Part shown: one piece after another, positions 1-7,783 of the stretch
Layout of the letters: each line of letters opens with the position of its first letter
How positions within the stretch are numbered: position 1 is the stretch's first letter
From: UBA10649 sp963793105
GTDB lineage: Bacteria; Actinomycetota; Actinomycetes; S36-B12
Assembly (NCBI GenBank): GCA_963793105.1
Contig: CAWBZB010000005.1
Location: 1-64,000 of the forward strand
Length of the DNA stretch: 64,000 nt
Direction of reading: 5' to 3'
Translations under genes and position numbers: made by a program
The notes under the pieces: model-generated
What the model was told of the DNA's origin: nothing
The model's database searches: none
Seen by the model: only the letters and a program-made list of their open reading frames with translations

Positions 1-60
1 ACTAGGCCGGCGGCGCGGGGCCTCGCGGTTCCCCAAGGCAAGTGCCCTCGTATAGCCGAC

Positions 61-90
61 TTGGGCACGGGAGGACCGGGGGAGTAGCCT
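61..90 (+). promoter_or_regulatory. Candidate promoter of rpsA
   Basis: A -35-like TTGGGC (61-66) and a -10-like TAGCCT (85-90) are separated by 18 nt, about 100 nt upstream of the S1 gene. A second -10-like TATAGC lies at 51-56. Inverted repeats (AAGTGCCC with GGGCAC at 40-68, and AGCCT with AGGCT at 86-99) could form small hairpins in the leader. The assignment rests on motif and spacing only; the leader from 91 to 190 holds no gene. Confidence 0.4.
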
Positions 91-190
91 AGGAAGGCTG
101 TTCGCAGGGGTGGTTTCCCGGACCTAGGGGTTGCCGCACGCTCAGGGGCGCCCTGTGATCCGCATTGTCAATTACAGGATCCCCTACTCA

Positions 191-1648
191 ATGACCACTT
201 CTACCACCACTGCCCCGGCCCAGGTGGCCGTCAACGACATCGGCTCAGCCGAAGACTTCATGGCAGCGATCGACGCAACGATCAAGTACTTCAATGACGG
301 CGACATCGTCGAGGGCACCATCGTCAAGGTGGACCGCGACGAGGTCCTCCTCGACATCGGCTACAAGACCGAGGGTGTCATCCCCTCCCGCGAGCTGAGC
401 ATCAAGCACGATGTCGATCCCAGCCAGGTCGTCTCCGTGGGTGACCACGTGGAGGCGCTCGTCCTCACCAAGGAGGACAAGGAAGGCCGGCTGATCCTGT
501 CCAAGAAGCGCGCCCAGTACGAGCGCGCCTGGGGCACGATCGAGCGGATCAAGGAGGAGGACGGCGTCGTCGAGGGCCAGGTCATCGAGGTCGTCAAGGG
601 CGGACTCATCCTGGACATCGGCCTGCGCGGCTTCCTCCCCGCCTCGCTCGTCGAGATGCGTCGCGTCCGCGACCTGCAGCCGTACGTGGGCAAGACCCTC
701 GAGGCCAAGATCATCGAGCTCGACAAGAACCGCAACAACGTGGTCCTGTCCCGCCGTGCCTGGCTGGAGCAGACGCAGAGCGAGGTCCGTCAGACCTTCC
801 TCACGCAGCTCCAGAAGGGCCAGATCCGCAGCGGCGTCGTCTCGTCCATCGTCAACTTCGGCGCCTTCGTCGACCTTGGCGGGGTCGACGGCCTCGTGCA
901 CGTGTCCGAGCTGTCCTGGAAGCACATCGACCACCCGTCCGAGGTCGTCGAGGTGGGCCAGGAGGTCACGGTCGAGGTGCTCGACGTCGACATGGACCGC
1001 GAGCGCGTGTCGCTGTCGCTGAAGGCGACGCAGGAGGATCCGTGGCAGCACTTCGCCCGGACCCACCAGATCGGTCAGGTCGTGCCCGGCAAGGTCACGA
1101 AGCTGGTGCCGTTCGGTGCGTTCGTCCGCGTCGAGGAGGGCATCGAGGGACTGGTGCACATCTCCGAGCTGGCTGAGCGTCACATCGAGCTGCCGGAGCA
1201 GATCGTCCAGGTGAACGACGACATCTTCGTGCGGGTCATCGACATCGATCTCGAGCGTCGTCGCATCTCGCTGTCGCTCAAGCAGGCCAACGACTCGGCC
1301 GACGGCACGTCGGGCGAGGAGTTCGACCCGTACCTGTACGGCATGGCGCCGGCGTTCAACGAGGCCGGCGACTACATCGGCCCGGACGGCTTCGATCCGG
1401 AGACCGGCGAGTGGAAGGAAGGGTCGGAGGACCAGCGTGCCGAGTGGGAGCGGCAGTACGCCGAGGCCCACGCTCGCTGGGAGGCCCACCGCAAGCAGGT
1501 CGGCGACGCCCGCGCGGCCGACCAGGCTGCTGCCCTGGAGTCGGGCGAGGCCCCCTCGACCTACTCCTCGGACTCCAAGGACGCGGAGGGCACGCTCGCG
1601 TCGGACGAGGCTCTGCAGGCCCTGCGCGACAAGCTCACGGGCGAGTAG
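191..1648 (+). CDS. rpsA: 30S ribosomal protein S1
   Basis: RpsA binds mRNA on the 30S subunit and helps initiation on structured messages. The 485-residue product has four tandem S1 (OB-fold) repeats at about residues 36-105, 121-186, 207-276 and 292-362, each with a DGxVxGxV-type first strand and a GLVHxSEL or GxxPxSxL turn. An acidic, low-complexity tail follows, as is usual in actinobacterial S1. The ATG at 191 (MTTSTTT) is preferred over an in-frame TTG at 131 because homologues begin with a short disordered segment before the first S1 domain; an AGGA lies 11 nt upstream. A strong hairpin follows the stop, so the gene looks monocistronic. Confidence 0.97.
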   Translation: MTTSTTTAPAQVAVNDIGSAEDFMAAIDATIKYFNDGDIVEGTIVKVDRDEVLLDIGYKTEGVIPSRELSIKHDVDPSQVVSVGDHVEALVLTKEDKEGRLILSKKRAQYERAWGTIERIKEEDGVVEGQVIEVVKGGLILDIGLRGFLPASLVEMRRVRDLQPYVGKTLEAKIIELDKNRNNVVLSRRAWLEQTQSEVRQTFLTQLQKGQIRSGVVSSIVNFGAFVDLGGVDGLVHVSELSWKHIDHPSEVVEVGQEVTVEVLDVDMDRERVSLSLKATQEDPWQHFARTHQIGQVVPGKVTKLVPFGAFVRVEEGIEGLVHISELAERHIELPEQIVQVNDDIFVRVIDIDLERRRISLSLKQANDSADGTSGEEFDPYLYGMAPAFNEAGDYIGPDGFDPETGEWKEGSEDQRAEWERQYAEAHARWEAHRKQVGDARAADQAAALESGEAPSTYSSDSKDAEGTLASDEALQALRDKLTGE

Positions 1649-1659
1649 CGCGACATCGG

Positions 1660-1693
1660 GAGCGGGGCCGGATCCACGGATCCGGCCCCGCTC
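1660..1693 (+). terminator. Terminator hairpin after rpsA
   Basis: A 16-nt perfect inverted repeat, GAGCGGGGCCGGATCC at 1660-1675 and its complement at 1678-1693, starts 12 nt after the rpsA stop. It is followed by a pyrimidine-rich stretch without a long T run, typical of high-G+C actinobacterial terminators. Confidence 0.8.
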
Positions 1694-1711
1694 CTTCGTC
1701 GTCCCCCCTTT

Positions 1712-1799
1712 GTTGAGTGGGCGCCCGCACGCTCGTTGAGTGGGCGCTCGCGCACCTGAGGGCGGACGTGGCTGGGTGCGCCGTCGCCCACTCAACGAG
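1712..1799. repeat. Intergenic GTTGAGTGGGCG repeat cluster
   Basis: The 13-mer GTTGAGTGGGCGC occurs at 1712-1724 and again at 1735-1747. A reverse-complement copy at 1785-1799 (CGCCCACTCAACGAG) pairs perfectly over 15 nt with 1732-1746. The arrangement (two direct copies and one inverted copy in the rpsA-coaE gap) resembles an interspersed intergenic repeat or a second terminator. I saw no other copy in this window. Confidence 0.6.
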
Positions 1800-1813
1800 G
1801 GGGGTGGCGGGGT

Positions 1814-1819
1814 TAGGGT
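1814..1819 (+). promoter_or_regulatory. -10 element of a leaderless coaE promoter
   Basis: TAGGGT ends 6 nt before the ATG at 1826, which places the expected transcription start on the A of the start codon. No Shine-Dalgarno sequence is present, so leaderless initiation is the simplest reading. Confidence 0.6.
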
Positions 1820-1825
1820 CACGAC

Positions 1826-2446
1826 ATGATCAGGGTGGGCTTGACGGGGGGCATCGGCTCGGGCAAGTCGACGGTCGCGGCCATGCTCGCCGAGCGCGGC
1901 GCCGTGGTGGTCGACGCGGACCAGATCGCGCGTGATCTGGTGGAGCCCGGTGGCCAGGCGCTTGCGGCACTCGTGACGGAGTTCGGCCCCCGGATCCTGC
2001 AGGCGGACGGATCGCTGAGCCGCGGAGAGCTCGCCTCGCTCGCGTTCAGCGAACCCGAGGCGACCACCCGCCTGAACGGCATCATGCACCCGCTGATCCG
2101 CCTGGAGGCCCAGCGGCGCATCGCGGAGGCGCCCGGCGCCCCGGTCGTGGTGTACGACATGCCGCTGCTGGTCGAGACCGGGCAGGCCGACCTGGTCGAC
2201 CTGGTCGTGGTGGTCGATGCGCCAGAGGAACTGCAGGTCGAACGGGCCGTGAGCATGCGCGGGCTGGACGAAGCCGACGTCCACCGACGCATGGCGGTGC
2301 AGGCCGCGAGGACCGACCGACTGGCCGCCGCGGACGTCGTGATCGACAACTCCGGCACCGTCGAACGGACGGCCGAGCAGGTGGCCGATCTGTGGCGGCG
2401 GCTCGAATCGGCAGAGTCAGGCGAATCCAATACTGTGGAGGCGTGA
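1826..2446 (+). CDS. coaE: Dephospho-CoA kinase
   Basis: CoaE phosphorylates the 3'-hydroxyl of dephospho-CoA, the last step of CoA synthesis, in the cytoplasm. The 206-residue protein begins with the P-loop GGIGSGKST (residues 8-16), then the VVDADQIARDLV substrate segment and the lid region LNGIMHPLIR typical of the family. Many mycobacterial and corynebacterial CoaE proteins carry a C-terminal extension (UPF0157); this one does not and has the basic bacterial length. Its last codons overlap the uvrB start, and the gene has its own leaderless-type promoter. Confidence 0.95.
   Translation: MIRVGLTGGIGSGKSTVAAMLAERGAVVVDADQIARDLVEPGGQALAALVTEFGPRILQADGSLSRGELASLAFSEPEATTRLNGIMHPLIRLEAQRRIAEAPGAPVVVYDMPLLVETGQADLVDLVVVVDAPEELQVERAVSMRGLDEADVHRRMAVQAARTDRLAAADVVIDNSGTVERTAEQVADLWRRLESAESGESNTVEA
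2431..2436 (+). promoter_or_regulatory. -10 element of uvrB inside the end of coaE
   Basis: TACTGT lies within the last coaE codons, exactly 6 nt before the GTG start of uvrB at 2443. The intervening GGAGGC is too close to the start to act as a normal ribosome binding site, so a leaderless uvrB transcript is plausible. Confidence 0.5.
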
Positions 2447-4509
2447 CCCGCCCGGTAACCGATCTGCAGAGGAAGGTCGCCCCCTTCAATGTGCAGGCCC
2501 CCTACCAGCCGTCCGGGGACCAGCCCGAGGCCATTGCCGATCTGGCCCGGCGAATCCGTGCGGGGGAGTCGGACGTCGTCCTGCTGGGCGCCACCGGGAC
2601 CGGCAAGAGCGCCACGACCGCCTGGCTCGTCGAGGAGCTGCAGCGCCCGACCCTGGTCATGGCCCCCAACAAGACCCTCGCGGCACAGCTGACCTCGGAG
2701 TTCAAGGAGCTGCTGCCGGACAACGCGGTCGAGTACTTCGTCTCGTACTACGACTACTACCAGCCCGAGGCGTACATCCCGCAGAGTGATACCTACATCG
2801 AGAAGGACTCGTCCATCAACGAGGAGGTCGAGCGCCTCCGGCATTCGGCCACCAACAGCCTGCTCACCCGGCGCGACGTGCTCGTGGTGGCCACGGTGTC
2901 GGCGATCTACGGCCTCGGCACCCCCCAGGAGTACGTCGACCGGATGGTCCGCCTCCGGGTCGGCGAGGAGTTCGACCGCGACTCGCTGCTGCGGGCCTTC
3001 GTGGACATCCAGTACACGAGGAACGACATCGCCTTCCAGCGGGGCACGTTCCGGGTTCGGGGCGACACCGTCGAGGTCTTCCCGGTCTACGAGGAGCATC
3101 CGGTCCGGATCGAGATGTTCGGCGACGAGATCGAGCGTCTCATGACCCTCCACCCGCTGACCGGCGAGATCCTCACCGAGGACACCGAGATGTACGTGTT
3201 CCCGGCCACGCACTACGTCGCCGGCCCGGAGCGCATGGAGCGGGCCATCGCCGGCATCGAGGTGGAGCTGGAGGCCCGGCTGGCGGAACTCGAGCAGCAG
3301 GGCAAGCTGCTCGAGGCTCAGCGCCTGCGCATGCGGACCACGTACGACGTGGAGATGATGCGCCAGATCGGCACCTGCGCGGGGATCGAGAACTACTCCC
3401 GGCACATCGACGGTCGCGAGCAGGGCAGCCCGCCCAACTGCCTGATCGACTACTTCCCCGAGGACTTCCTCATCGTGCTCGACGAGTCGCACGTCACCGT
3501 TCCGCAGATCGGGGCGATGTACGAGGGTGACATGAGCCGCAAGCGCACCCTGGTGGAGCACGGCTTCCGACTCCCCAGCGCCATGGACAACCGCCCCCTC
3601 CGGTGGGACGAGTTCGTCGAGCGGATCGGTCAGACCGTCTACCTCTCGGCGACGCCGGGGCCCTATGAGCTGACCAAGGTGGGCGGCGAGGTCGTCGAGC
3701 AGGTGATCCGCCCGACCGGCCTCGTGGACCCCGAGATCGTCGTCAAGCCCACGCGGGGCCAGATCGACGACCTGATGGCCGAGATCAACGAGCGTTCAGC
3801 CCGGGGGGAGCGGGTGCTCGTCACGACGCTCACCAAGCGCATGGCGGAGGACCTGACCGACTACCTGCTGGAGCACGGGGTGCGCGTGCAGTACCTCCAT
3901 TCGGAGGTGGACACCCTGCGTCGGGTCGAACTCCTGCGCGAACTCCGCCTCGGAGTGTTCGACGTGCTGGTGGGGATCAACCTGCTGCGCGAGGGCCTCG
4001 ACCTGCCCGAGGTGTCGCTCGTGGCCATCCTCGACGCCGACAAGGAGGGGTTCCTGAGGTCGGAGACCTCCCTGATCCAGACGATCGGCCGCGCCGCCCG
4101 CAACGTGTCCGGCCAGGTGCACATGTACGCCGACAAGATCACCCCCTCGATGCAACGGGCGATCGACGAGACCACCCGCCGCCGGGCCAAGCAGGTCGCC
4201 TACAACCAGGCGCATGGCGTGGACCCGCAGCCGCTGCGCAAGCGCATCGCCGACATCACCGACCTCCTGGCCCGTGAGGACGCCGACACCCAGGCGCTGC
4301 TCGCCGACGCGTCCGCGCGCACGGCCGGCAGGGCACGGACCGGGCGCAGCCTCGCGGCCGACGAGCTCACCCGGCTCATCGAGGACCTCACGGCCCAGAT
4401 GCACCTCGCGGCCGGCGAGCTCCAGTTCGAGCTGGCAGCACGGCTGCGCGACGAGGTCTCCGACCTGAAGAAGGAACTGCGCGGCATGCGCGAGGCGGGC
4501 ACCGCGTGA
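2443..4509 (+). CDS. uvrB: Excinuclease ABC subunit UvrB
   Basis: UvrB is the damage-verifying helicase-like subunit of nucleotide excision repair; it receives DNA from UvrA and recruits UvrC. The 688-residue protein has Walker A GATGTGKS (49-56), the aromatic beta-hairpin YFVSYYDYYQPEAYIP (from about residue 98), the DESH Walker B box, helicase motifs V and VI (GINLLREGLDLPE, QTIGRAARN) and a C-terminal UVR motif that binds UvrC. The GTG start at 2443 overlaps the coaE stop; upstream in-frame starts would run into coaE. uvrA and uvrC are nearby but not in the same operon. Confidence 0.97.
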   Translation: MTRPVTDLQRKVAPFNVQAPYQPSGDQPEAIADLARRIRAGESDVVLLGATGTGKSATTAWLVEELQRPTLVMAPNKTLAAQLTSEFKELLPDNAVEYFVSYYDYYQPEAYIPQSDTYIEKDSSINEEVERLRHSATNSLLTRRDVLVVATVSAIYGLGTPQEYVDRMVRLRVGEEFDRDSLLRAFVDIQYTRNDIAFQRGTFRVRGDTVEVFPVYEEHPVRIEMFGDEIERLMTLHPLTGEILTEDTEMYVFPATHYVAGPERMERAIAGIEVELEARLAELEQQGKLLEAQRLRMRTTYDVEMMRQIGTCAGIENYSRHIDGREQGSPPNCLIDYFPEDFLIVLDESHVTVPQIGAMYEGDMSRKRTLVEHGFRLPSAMDNRPLRWDEFVERIGQTVYLSATPGPYELTKVGGEVVEQVIRPTGLVDPEIVVKPTRGQIDDLMAEINERSARGERVLVTTLTKRMAEDLTDYLLEHGVRVQYLHSEVDTLRRVELLRELRLGVFDVLVGINLLREGLDLPEVSLVAILDADKEGFLRSETSLIQTIGRAARNVSGQVHMYADKITPSMQRAIDETTRRRAKQVAYNQAHGVDPQPLRKRIADITDLLAREDADTQALLADASARTAGRARTGRSLAADELTRLIEDLTAQMHLAAGELQFELAARLRDEVSDLKKELRGMREAGTA

Positions 4510-4522
4510 CAGGGGCCGAGTG

Positions 4523-5518
4523 ATGGACGTACCCGGCTGGATGTGGGCGGCCACGATCGCGGGACTGGTCGGCATCATCTGCCTCGACCTCGTGATCGTC
4601 GACCGGCGACCGCACCCCTTCGGACCGAAGGAGGCGACCCGGTGGGTGATCTTCTACATCACGCTGGCGCTGGCCTTCGCGGTGTTCATCTCGGTCTACT
4701 TCGGCCTCTCCTACGGCGGTCAGTTCGTCGCCGGCTACCTCATGGAGTACTCGCTCAGCGTCGACAACCTCTTCGTCTTCCTCGTCATCATGGGCTCGTT
4801 CGCGGTGCCGCCGGCCCTGCAGCACCGGGTCCTGCTGGTCGGCATCGTCATCGCGCTGATCCTGCGCGGGATCCTCATCGTCGTCGGGGCCGAGCTCATC
4901 GAGCGATTCGCCGGCACCTTCTACCTCTTCGGGGGCTTCCTGCTCTTCACCGCCTGGCAGGTCTGGCGGTCTGAGGAGAAGGAGCCCGACCCGAACGGCA
5001 ACGGGTTCATGCGCTGGATCGGGACACGCGTGCCGACGTCGCCGCACTACGACGGCAGCCGCCTGATCACCAAGGTCGCCGGACGGCGGGCGCTCACGCC
5101 GATGGCCATGGTCATGCTCGCGATCGGCACGACCGACCTGCTCTTCGCACTCGACAGCATCCCGGCCGTCTTCGGCATCACGAGCGAGGCCTACCTCGTC
5201 TTCACGGTCAACGCGTTCGCGCTCATGGGCCTGCGTCAGCTCTACTTCCTGCTCCAGGGCCTCCTCGGCCGGCTGAAGTACCTGAACCGCGGGCTGGCCA
5301 TCATCCTCGCGTTCATCGGCGTGAAGCTCCTGCTCGAGGCAGTCCACAAGACCACCGACCTGGACATCCCGACCATCCCGGTCTGGTTCTCGCTGGCCTT
5401 CATCGTGACGGTCCTCACCGTCACGGCCGTCACCAGCATCTATGCCACCCGCACGGACGTGACCTCGGTCGAGGCCACGGAACCCATCACGGACGCGACT
5501 ACCGAAGGAAAGGACTGA
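4523..5518 (+). CDS. TerC family integral membrane protein (first copy)
   Basis: This is a 331-residue polytopic membrane protein of the TerC/Alx family, whose members are linked to tellurite resistance and to metal (manganese) export. It has about eight hydrophobic segments and the two family signatures with buried acidic residues, SVDNLFVFLVI (about residue 80) and FALDSIPAVFGIT (about residue 210). It follows uvrB by 13 nt. Either the ATG at 4523 or the GTG one codon earlier could be the start. A paralogue follows immediately, suggesting a tandem duplication. The exported metal cannot be told from sequence. Confidence 0.9.
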   Translation: MDVPGWMWAATIAGLVGIICLDLVIVDRRPHPFGPKEATRWVIFYITLALAFAVFISVYFGLSYGGQFVAGYLMEYSLSVDNLFVFLVIMGSFAVPPALQHRVLLVGIVIALILRGILIVVGAELIERFAGTFYLFGGFLLFTAWQVWRSEEKEPDPNGNGFMRWIGTRVPTSPHYDGSRLITKVAGRRALTPMAMVMLAIGTTDLLFALDSIPAVFGITSEAYLVFTVNAFALMGLRQLYFLLQGLLGRLKYLNRGLAIILAFIGVKLLLEAVHKTTDLDIPTIPVWFSLAFIVTVLTVTAVTSIYATRTDVTSVEATEPITDATTEGKD

Positions 5519-5520
5519 CA

Positions 5521-6540
5521 GTGGAGGTAACCCTGGCGCTGTGGGGCGTGACGATCCTGGGGATCGTCGGCCTGATCGTGCTGGATTTCGTGACCGTGAG
5601 CCGCAAGCCGCACGAGGTCATGTTCCGCGAGGCGCTGTTCTGGTCGCTGTTCTACATCGGCGTCGCGATCGCCTTCGGCGTGGCGATGTGGGTCTGGCAG
5701 GGCTCGGACATCGGGACCCAGTACTTCGCGGCCTACCTTGTCGAGAAGTCGCTGAGCGTCGACAACCTGTTCGTCTTCATCATCATCCTGGCCCAGTTCG
5801 CCGTCCCCGTGCAGCTGCATCAGCGCGTCCTTCTGGTAGGGGTCGTGCTCGCCCTCATCCTCCGTGCCATCTTCATCGCGATCGGGGCCGCCGCCCTGGC
5901 GGCCTTCTCGTTCACCTTCGTGATCTTCGGCGCCATCCTCATCTGGACCGGCATTCAGCTCGCCCGCCATCGTGACGAGGACCCCGAGCCACAGGACAAC
6001 GTGGTGGTCAGGGTGGTGCGCAAGCGCTTCGCGGTCTCCGACGAGTACGAGGGAACCAAGCTCCTCACGCGGATCGATGGACGCAAGGCGGCGACTCCGC
6101 TGCTGCTGGTGATGATCGCGATCGGGTCGACAGACCTGCTCTTCGCCCTCGACTCGATCCCGGCGACGTTCGGCGTGACCCAGATCCCGTACCTGGTCTT
6201 CGCGGCAAACGCCTTTGCGCTGCTCGGGCTGCGGGCCCTGTACTTCCTCCTGAAGGGCCTGCTCGACAAGCTCGTCTACCTGTCCACGGGGCTGGCGGTC
6301 ATCCTCGTCTTCATCGGCATCAAGCTGGTAGTGACGTGGGCCCACGAGGTGAACAACGCGATCCCGAAGATCCCCACGAATGTCAGCCTGGTGTTCATCA
6401 TCACGGTGCTGGTGGTCGTCGCGGTGGCGTCGTGGCTCAAGGTCCGCAGGAACCCGGAGGCGCGCGCCCATGCAGGCCGCGTCACGGGCGGACATCACGA
6501 AGACGCGCAGGATGGGCCCGCCGCGCGCCAAGGAGAGTGA
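5521..6540 (+). CDS. TerC family integral membrane protein (second copy)
   Basis: A 339-residue paralogue of the preceding gene, with the same signatures SVDNLFVFIII and FALDSIPATFGVT and a similar membrane topology. The C-terminal tail differs and is rich in His, Asp and Arg. The GTG start at 5521 lies 2 nt after the upstream stop and has a good AAGGAAAGGA ribosome binding site, so the two genes are co-transcribed. Whether the two copies act as partners or have diverged in substrate is unknown. Confidence 0.9.
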   Translation: MEVTLALWGVTILGIVGLIVLDFVTVSRKPHEVMFREALFWSLFYIGVAIAFGVAMWVWQGSDIGTQYFAAYLVEKSLSVDNLFVFIIILAQFAVPVQLHQRVLLVGVVLALILRAIFIAIGAAALAAFSFTFVIFGAILIWTGIQLARHRDEDPEPQDNVVVRVVRKRFAVSDEYEGTKLLTRIDGRKAATPLLLVMIAIGSTDLLFALDSIPATFGVTQIPYLVFAANAFALLGLRALYFLLKGLLDKLVYLSTGLAVILVFIGIKLVVTWAHEVNNAIPKIPTNVSLVFIITVLVVVAVASWLKVRRNPEARAHAGRVTGGHHEDAQDGPAARQGE

Positions 6541-7065
6541 CGCGTACCGGCTGAAGCCCAGATCACCTCCCGGGTCGATCGCCTGGAGGCGTACGAGAAC
6601 CGCACGGCCCTGCTCCTCGGTGTCCTGTCCATCGTCAGCATCGCGATCTGAGTGACCTTCGCGGTGGACCTGGTGGTCAGGTCCGCACTCGCGCCCTCGT
6701 GGGCCGGCGACCTGCTGCGCCACCCGATCGACGTTCTGGCGGTTGCTCTTCCCATGTTCCGCGCCCGGCGGGTCCTGCCGGTGGTGACGGCGGGCCAGTG
6801 GCTGATCCGTCGCGGCAGGCGGCTGGCGATCGGGCAGACCGCGGTCGCGCTGGCGATAGCCGTCTCGTTCCTCGCTTTCGTCGGGGCGCTGGCGGTGCTC
6901 GACGCGGAGCGGGGCGCAGACGGGGTCACCCTGACGACGTTCGGGGACGCGCTCTGGTGGGCATTCGTCACGATGTCGACGGTCGGGTACGGGGATGCCT
7001 TCCCGGTCACCATCGGCGGTCGCCTGGTCGCCGTGGGCATGACGGTCGAACGGTCGCACGGCTAG
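6541..7065 (+). pseudogene. Decayed voltage-gated-type K+ channel
   Basis: Read in the frame of the preceding gene, this stretch encodes recognisable parts of a six-helix K+ channel. There is an S1 start (RLEAYENRTALLLGVL), then an in-frame TGA at 6649-6651, an S2-like VTFAVDLVVR, an S4-S5 region with RARRVLPVV and RRGRRL, and the pore with selectivity filter TVGYGD. The S1-S2 loop and end of S1 are missing at the TGA, no start codon precedes the S1 part, and the reading frame stops a few residues into S6. No other frame supplies the lost pieces. It is best read as a remnant with two lesions, not a functional channel. Its broken 3' end abuts the convergent hydrolase gene. Confidence 0.75.
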
Positions 7066-7081
7066 CGGCGAGGAGCCCGCG

Positions 7082-7732
7082 TCACCACTTCCGCTCGTGC
7101 CATTCGGCGAGCTGAGGCCGTTCGGCCCCGAGGGTCGTGTCATTGCCGTGGCCGGGGTAGACCCATGTCTCGTCGGGGAGCCGGTCGAAGACCTTGCCGA
7201 CCACGTCGGAGTAGAGCGACTCGAAGTCCTCCGGGGAGCCGGTCTTGCCGATTCCACCTGGGAAGAGGCAGTCGCCCGTGATCAGATGGGGCGGGCCCTC
7301 CGGATCGTCATAGAGCAGCGCAATCGAGCCCGGGGTGTGACCGACCAGGTGGATCACCTCGAGGGAGCAGGTGCCCACGTCGACCCGGTCGCCGTCCTGC
7401 AGGGCGAGACGGGTCGCCACGGGGATGCCGGGGATGTCGTTCACGTGCGCAGCGGTCGGGGCCCCGGTCCGCTCCGCCACCTCGGCCAGCGCCTGCCAGT
7501 GGTCCGGGTGGCGATGCGTGGTGACGATCAGGGCGACTCCTTCGGGTCCGACCAGGTCCATGATCCGATCTGCTTCCGCAGCGGCGTCGACGAGGACCTG
7601 GGTGCCCGTCTCCCGGCACCGCAGGAGGTAGCAGTTATTGTCGAACGGCCCCACGGCGAGCTTGCTCAACACGAGCCCTCCGAGCTCGTGGACGGCTGCC
7701 GGTCCGCCGACTGTCACCCGGCCGTTATACAT
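7082..7732 (-). CDS. Metallo-beta-lactamase-fold hydrolase (glyoxalase II-like)
   Basis: A 216-residue cytoplasmic hydrolase of the MBL superfamily. It has the zinc-binding motif THRHPDH (about residues 84-90), then GHTPGS, GDCLFPGGIG and PGHGNDTT, which supply the other metal ligands. This set is typical of hydroxyacylglutathione hydrolase-like and related thioesterases; in actinobacteria the thiol is likely mycothiol or another carrier, which is inference. The ATG at 7732 has a CGGAG ribosome binding site. The gene diverges from uvrA and converges on the K+ channel remnant. Confidence 0.88.
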   Translation of the reverse strand: MYNGRVTVGGPAAVHELGGLVLSKLAVGPFDNNCYLLRCRETGTQVLVDAAAEADRIMDLVGPEGVALIVTTHRHPDHWQALAEVAERTGAPTAAHVNDIPGIPVATRLALQDGDRVDVGTCSLEVIHLVGHTPGSIALLYDDPEGPPHLITGDCLFPGGIGKTGSPEDFESLYSDVVGKVFDRLPDETWVYPGHGNDTTLGAERPQLAEWHERKW

Positions 7733-7783
7733 TCGTGTCTCCGTTCCTAGACGGCTGCACCATATCCCCTGGAGAGGACGCGC

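Noticed and set aside
245..2284. Long open frame antisense to rpsA and coaE
   Set aside because: It mirrors codon bias of the sense genes in high-G+C DNA; the product is low-complexity Asp/His/Arg/Leu-rich with no recognisable domain.
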